From: Sulfurimonas sp. SAG-AH-194-L11 | GTDB lineage: Bacteria > Campylobacterota > Campylobacteria > Campylobacterales > Sulfurimonadaceae | Assembly (NCBI RefSeq): GCF_029215995.1 | Contig: NZ_JAEMVB010000003.1 | Span: 1 to 64,000 of the forward strand | DNA: 64,000 nt | Reading direction: 5' to 3' | In this document: positions 60,241-64,000 of the stretch, in pieces | Numbering within the stretch: position 1 is the first letter of the stretch | Layout: the number at the start of each line of letters is the position of its first letter | The notes under the pieces: model-generated | What the model was told of the DNA's origin: nothing | Seen by the model: the letters and a program-made list of their open reading frames with translations, nothing else | Database searches by the model: none | Position numbers and translations under genes: made by a program

Positions 60241-60688
60241 AAAAAATGCTTTTACAATGATAGAGTTAGTCTTTGTTATAGTAGTCTTAGGCATATTATC
60301 GGCAATAGCGATTCCAAAGTTTGCAGCGACAAGAACTGATGCTCAAATAACTAAGGCTATAGCAGATATTTCTTCTATACGTTCAGCTATAGTTACGGAG
60401 CGACAATCAAGACTAATTACAGGACAATCAAACTATATTAACAGTTTAAGTAGTTCAAGTACTACTCTTTTTGATGGAAATGGAACTGCTACATCTAAAT
60501 TACTAATGTACGGTATAAAAGCAGGAACAACAGATGGACACTGGAGTACAGATAGTGCAAGTGCACCGTATGTAAGTTACATATATAAAATAGGTGGTAG
60601 TTCATGTAACTTTACTTATACTCCGGCAGATGGTATTTTTAAGTTAGATCCAAATCAAGATGCTATTTGTGATAATCTTGTAAATTAA
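60230..60688 (+). CDS. Type IV prepilin-like protein 3
   Basis: A prepilin of 152 residues from a TTG at 60230, giving the leader MYIKKNA before FTMIELVFVIVVLGILSAIA. AAGAGG at 60216-60221 sits 8 nt upstream, favouring this TTG over the GTG at 60221. The start lies within the last codons of gene 2 (TAA at 60238-60240), so the two are coupled. The C-terminal domain has cysteines in SSCNFTY and DAICDNLV. priA begins 2 nt after the stop. Confidence 0.85.
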   Translation: MYIKKNAFTMIELVFVIVVLGILSAIAIPKFAATRTDAQITKAIADISSIRSAIVTERQSRLITGQSNYINSLSSSSTTLFDGNGTATSKLLMYGIKAGTTDGHWSTDSASAPYVSYIYKIGGSSCNFTYTPADGIFKLDPNQDAICDNLVN

Positions 60689-60690
60689 GA

Positions 60691-62532
60691 TTGTATTACT
60701 ATCATTTAGCTATCATCGGCTCACCTTTAGGTGAGTTCTCTTATCATTCATCCAAAACTCTAAATAGTGGCACAAAAGTAATAGTCGAGTTTAATAAACA
60801 CTCTAAAGAAGCTGTTCTTATCTCCGAGTCTGAAAAACCCTCCTTTGAAACAAATGAAATCTTAGAAGTGTGTGCGTCTGCTTACTCCTCTTTACAGATG
60901 CAGTTAGCAAAATTTATCTCTTTTTACTATGTCTGTTCTTTAGGGGATGCTTTTTCTTTGATGATGCCATTTACTTCACAAGATATTAACTCTTTAGATG
61001 CAGATACTAAAGTCTCTACTTTAAAGCTTTCCCCTAGACAAGAAGAAGCACTCAAATTTTTAAAACAGCATAAAATCTCTCTTCTTTTTGGTGATACAGG
61101 AAGTGGAAAAACTGAAGTTTATATGAAGTACTTTGAAGAGATACTACAAGAAGATAAACGGTGTATATTTTTAATGCCTGAGATTTCTCTAACACCGCAA
61201 ATGAGTCTACGTCTACAAGAACACTTTGGTGAGGCAGTAGTTATGTGGCACTCAAAACTTACACCCAAACAGAAAAAAATTGCCTTAGAGAAGATATATA
61301 GTGGAGAGGCAAGGATTATCGCGGGACCGCGTTCATGCCTGTTTTTACCTATCAAAGATTTAGGACTTATAGTTGTTGATGAAGAGCATGATGACTCCTA
61401 TAAGTCATCATCGCGTCCAAGATACAACGCACGAGATATTGCCATCTATATGGGTAAACTTTATGCTGTAAATGTCGTTTTAGGCTCTGCAACACCTTCT
61501 CTCACTTCGTATGTTAAATTTCCTTTTGTACGCTTAAAAGGGGGACATTTCTCTACGAGGCGTGAGTTTGTTTATGAGAGAAGCTTAGAAGAGTTGTCTC
61601 CTATGATAATGACAGCGCTACAAAAAACACTGCAAGCTAAAGAGCAGTCTATAGTTTTTTTACCAACGCGAGCAAACTTTAAGTATCTTATATGTGCAGA
61701 TTGTGGACATACTTATGAATGTGTTTTTTGCTCAGTTGGACTGAGTATTCATCAAAAGAGCAGGGCGATGAAGTGTCACTATTGTAACTTCAGCCAAGCG
61801 ATACCGCAAGTATGTTCTAAGTGTAAAAGCCCAAAGCTTACAAGTACTCGACTAGGAACAGCAGAGGCGGTGAAGAACATAAGTGAAGCACTTCCCGGTG
61901 CAAATGTAGAACAGTTTGATCGTGATGTTATAACAACTGCAAATAAACTCAAAAAAGCACTCAAGCGCTTTAATGATAAAGAGAGTGATATTTTAGTAGG
62001 AACACAGATGCTCTCTAAAGGACACGATTATCATGGAGTGACCTTAGCAGTTGTGATGGGGATGGATAACCTTTTACATATGGGAGATTATAGAGCAAGA
62101 GAAAAAGCACTCTCTGCTCTCATTCAAGTAGCAGGACGTAGTGGTAGAGCAAAAGATGCTACTGTTCTTGTCCAAAGTTTTAATGAGCCATTTTTTAAGG
62201 CATATTTAGAAAACTATGAGGGTTTCTTAGAAGAGGAAAAAGAGTATAGAAAAGAGCTCTATCCACCTTACAAAAAACTCTGTCGGATTCTCTTTTCACA
62301 TAAAAATGGAGCCAAGGCTAGAGAGGCTATGCAGGAGATGGAGTCTAAACTTCAAAGTATAAATGAGATTGAAGTTGTGGGGGCAGGAAAGTGCTCTATA
62401 GAGAGAGTAGCGAACAAGTGGCGTTTTGAGATACTCCTGCGCTCAGATAAGGCAACTTCACTTATAAATGCAGTAAATGCTACAAAGGTCAAACTAGCAG
62501 AGATAGATATGGACCCTATTGACTTTGGATAA
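60691..62532 (+). CDS. priA: Primosomal protein N' (replication restart helicase)
   Basis: A 613-residue superfamily 2 helicase that reloads the replisome at stalled forks. The Walker A motif GDTGSGKTEVYMK, DEEH in VVDEEHDDSYKSSSRPRYNA, and the zinc-binding region CADCGHTYECVFC...KCHYC...CSKCKSPK are visible; QVAGRSGR is helicase motif VI. It is shorter than E. coli PriA (732) because the N-terminal 3'-end-binding domain is reduced, as in relatives. It starts with TTG, 2 nt after prepilin gene 3. Confidence 0.94.
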   Translation: MYYYHLAIIGSPLGEFSYHSSKTLNSGTKVIVEFNKHSKEAVLISESEKPSFETNEILEVCASAYSSLQMQLAKFISFYYVCSLGDAFSLMMPFTSQDINSLDADTKVSTLKLSPRQEEALKFLKQHKISLLFGDTGSGKTEVYMKYFEEILQEDKRCIFLMPEISLTPQMSLRLQEHFGEAVVMWHSKLTPKQKKIALEKIYSGEARIIAGPRSCLFLPIKDLGLIVVDEEHDDSYKSSSRPRYNARDIAIYMGKLYAVNVVLGSATPSLTSYVKFPFVRLKGGHFSTRREFVYERSLEELSPMIMTALQKTLQAKEQSIVFLPTRANFKYLICADCGHTYECVFCSVGLSIHQKSRAMKCHYCNFSQAIPQVCSKCKSPKLTSTRLGTAEAVKNISEALPGANVEQFDRDVITTANKLKKALKRFNDKESDILVGTQMLSKGHDYHGVTLAVVMGMDNLLHMGDYRAREKALSALIQVAGRSGRAKDATVLVQSFNEPFFKAYLENYEGFLEEEKEYRKELYPPYKKLCRILFSHKNGAKAREAMQEMESKLQSINEIEVVGAGKCSIERVANKWRFEILLRSDKATSLINAVNATKVKLAEIDMDPIDFG

Positions 62533-62534
62533 AA

Positions 62535-63098
62535 CTATTTCTTTTTAGTATCAAAAAACCAGTAAAATGCCATGATAAGACCTGGGGTTTTTTGAAAGGA
62601 CTCATCAAAGATAAAAGCTTTTGCCTCTTTAAGAGGAAGATAGATAACTTCTATATTTTCCTCCTCTAAACCTCCACCCTCATTGACTATCATTCTATCA
62701 TCTATCTCAGCATAATAGAGTGTCTGGAGTGCTCCAGAGATTCCAACACTTGTGTAGTAGGAGGTGATTTTAGTGATACTCTCTAGGGGAATATCGTAGC
62801 CACACTCTTCAAGTACTTCTTCTCTTGCTATCTCTTTATCGCTGAGTTCTTTATCTATTATGCCTGCACAGAGTTCGTAGGTATAGCCATCTGTTTTATT
62901 GGCATTAAGAACAGGTGGACGGAACTGTTTTACTAAAACAAAAGAGTCTCTAGTCGCGTTGTAGAGCAGTATACTCACAGCGTCATGTGAGATAACGGCT
63001 TCCCAAAGTTTTGTGACTCCCTCATGCTCGTATGTAATAGCAATTGGTTTTATAAAATTTGGTTCTAAAAGTTTTGATATTTTTGTTATTTTAGCCAT
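62535..63098 (-). CDS. Nudix hydrolase, NUDT14-like nucleoside diphosphate sugar pyrophosphatase
   Basis: A 187-residue Nudix protein. The box region CAGIIDKELSDKEIAREEVLEECGYDI and the following ITSYYTSVGISGALQTLYYAEIDD closely resemble human NUDT14 (UDP-glucose pyrophosphatase), including the variant spacing. It likely hydrolyses ADP-ribose or UDP-sugars in the cytosol. Its first 8 nt overlap the end of the upstream M23 gene on the same strand. Confidence 0.85.
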   Translation of the reverse strand: MAKITKISKLLEPNFIKPIAITYEHEGVTKLWEAVISHDAVSILLYNATRDSFVLVKQFRPPVLNANKTDGYTYELCAGIIDKELSDKEIAREEVLEECGYDIPLESITKITSYYTSVGISGALQTLYYAEIDDRMIVNEGGGLEEENIEVIYLPLKEAKAFIFDESFQKTPGLIMAFYWFFDTKKK

Positions 63099-64000
63099 CT
63101 GTTTTGCATCCTAAAGAGTGTATGTAACATTTACTTCTAAAAGATTTTCGTTTTTTATAGGGTGTTTGCTTGTTAAGATGAAGAGCGATAGACTCATCAT
63201 AATTTTTTTGGAGTCTTATAAAAGCCTTTTTCTCTTTGCCTTTGAGTTTTTTAGTCGTTACTTGAACTACACGAAGCGGGTTTATAGCACGGCCGCGTTT
63301 ACGTAGCTCAAAGTGTAGGTGTGGACCAGTTGAGCGTCCTGTAGTTCCTACATAGCCTATAGTTTGCCCTTTTTTTACATACTTTCCTCGTCTAATACCA
63401 CGACGAAAAGATTTCATATGTGCATATCTTGTCTCGTAACCATCGGCATGTTTTATCTTTACAAGATTTCCATAACTCCCAAGTCTTGCCGCATAACTGA
63501 CACGACCACTTCCTGCTGCAACGATAGGAGTTCCCCGACGAGCGGCATAGTCTATACCTAAGTGCGCTTTCCATTTATGTAAAACAGGGTGCCATCTGCG
63601 TTTAGTAAAGTATGAAGAGATTCGAGCTCCACGAACAGGACGAGCAAGTAAAAACCCCTCGACTTCATGCCCCTTTTCATCGTAGTAGCGACCATCATCA
63701 TTGAGGTAAATATAGTGCTTATAGTGACGCATCTCTATCATAGCAGTGTGTAAAATAGGCATAGAAAAGACTTCTCCTAAACGGTACTTTTGCTCATAAA
63801 TCATCACAAGGTCATCACCCGGACGAATATCATTTTTAAAGTTAAGAGAGTTTCTAAAGTTTGCTGTAAAAATTTGAGCAAGTTTTTTACTTCCCGTATG
63901 TTTCATGATGGTGTAGTTTGGTGAACTGACTATTTTTGCTGTAAAAGCTTCAACTTTTGTTGTGCTAATGATAGGAATAGCTTCAAACTTATAAGAATCT
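63091..64000 (-). CDS. M23-family peptidoglycan endopeptidase, partial (5' end outside window)
   Basis: The frame stays open to the window edge beyond the ATG at 63906, so the N-terminus is missing and that ATG is internal. The visible 303 residues contain the M23 metallopeptidase domain: HLGIDYAARRGTPIVAAGSG with the first zinc ligands, and GPHLHFELRKRGRAINPL with the HxH motif. The upstream region (ISSYFTKRRWHPVLHKWKAH) fits Csd3-type endopeptidases that set helical cell shape in Helicobacter. A basic C-terminal tail (PYKKRKSFRSK) follows. It works in the periplasm. Confidence 0.88.
   Translation of the reverse strand, partial: DSYKFEAIPIISTTKVEAFTAKIVSSPNYTIMKHTGSKKLAQIFTANFRNSLNFKNDIRPGDDLVMIYEQKYRLGEVFSMPILHTAMIEMRHYKHYIYLNDDGRYYDEKGHEVEGFLLARPVRGARISSYFTKRRWHPVLHKWKAHLGIDYAARRGTPIVAAGSGRVSYAARLGSYGNLVKIKHADGYETRYAHMKSFRRGIRRGKYVKKGQTIGYVGTTGRSTGPHLHFELRKRGRAINPLRVVQVTTKKLKGKEKKAFIRLQKNYDESIALHLNKQTPYKKRKSFRSKCYIHSLGCKTDG

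Overview
This 64 kb chromosomal window is AT-rich, gene-dense and fits a free-living, flagellated Campylobacterota (epsilonproteobacterium), most like Sulfurimonas or a close relative. The signs are the order tRNA-tuf-rpmG-trnW-secE-nusG-rplKAJL-rpoB-rpoC-rpsL-rpsG-fusA, the order ftsI-fliE-flgC-flgB, prepilin leaders of the form KAFTMIEL, and TATAAT -10 boxes usually without a clear -35. The genus is inferred from gene content and style, not from a search. I see no rRNA, CRISPR array, prophage or transposase gene.

Layout. 1-2.0 kb: end of the spc ribosomal operon (secY C-terminus, map, infA). 2.0-13.2 kb: a block of non-ribosomal genes that separates infA from rpmJ. It holds a chorismate mutase, small proteins, cvfB, a tightly coupled porin / small binding protein / hybrid histidine kinase operon, a degenerate phosphatase-fold protein, nnrS, a spore-photoproduct-lyase-like radical SAM protein, and a Crp-type regulator followed by three small heat-shock proteins, one of them exported. 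13.3-16.4 kb: the alpha operon (rpmJ, rpsM, rpsK, rpsD, rpoA, rplQ) with its own promoter and terminator. 16.4-34.2 kb: housekeeping and accessory genes (aldo/keto reductase, NifU-like protein, murE, surface proteins, panD, ybaB, ispA, tkt, a SagB-type oxidoreductase, selO, thioredoxin, rRNA methyltransferase, yaaA) and a GAF/HD-GYP/metallo-beta-lactamase-fold fusion. 34.2-52.1 kb: five tRNAs and the transcription/translation core from tuf to fusA. 52.2-64 kb: bpt, prfB, panC, ftsI, the flgB-flgC-fliE rod operon behind a sigma-54-like promoter, three tandem prepilin genes, priA, a Nudix hydrolase and a partial M23 peptidase.

How it works together. Most of the window is the machinery of translation and transcription, with RNA hairpins at the expected control points (an L10-type leader before rplJ, a long stem between rplL and rpoB, a hairpin over the tuf stop). 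The accessory genes point to envelope and stress physiology: protein folding in cytoplasm and periplasm, NO-related NnrS, SelO and YaaA for oxidative stress, solute sensing, and cyclic nucleotide turnover. Pantothenate (panD, panC), isoprenoid (ispA), peptidoglycan (murE, ftsI, M23) and pentose-phosphate (tkt) genes are present.

The least explained DNA is non-coding. One is a 268-bp palindromic MITE-like element between the sagB-like gene and selO. The other is a small family of palindromic repeats next to infA, tuf and fusA.
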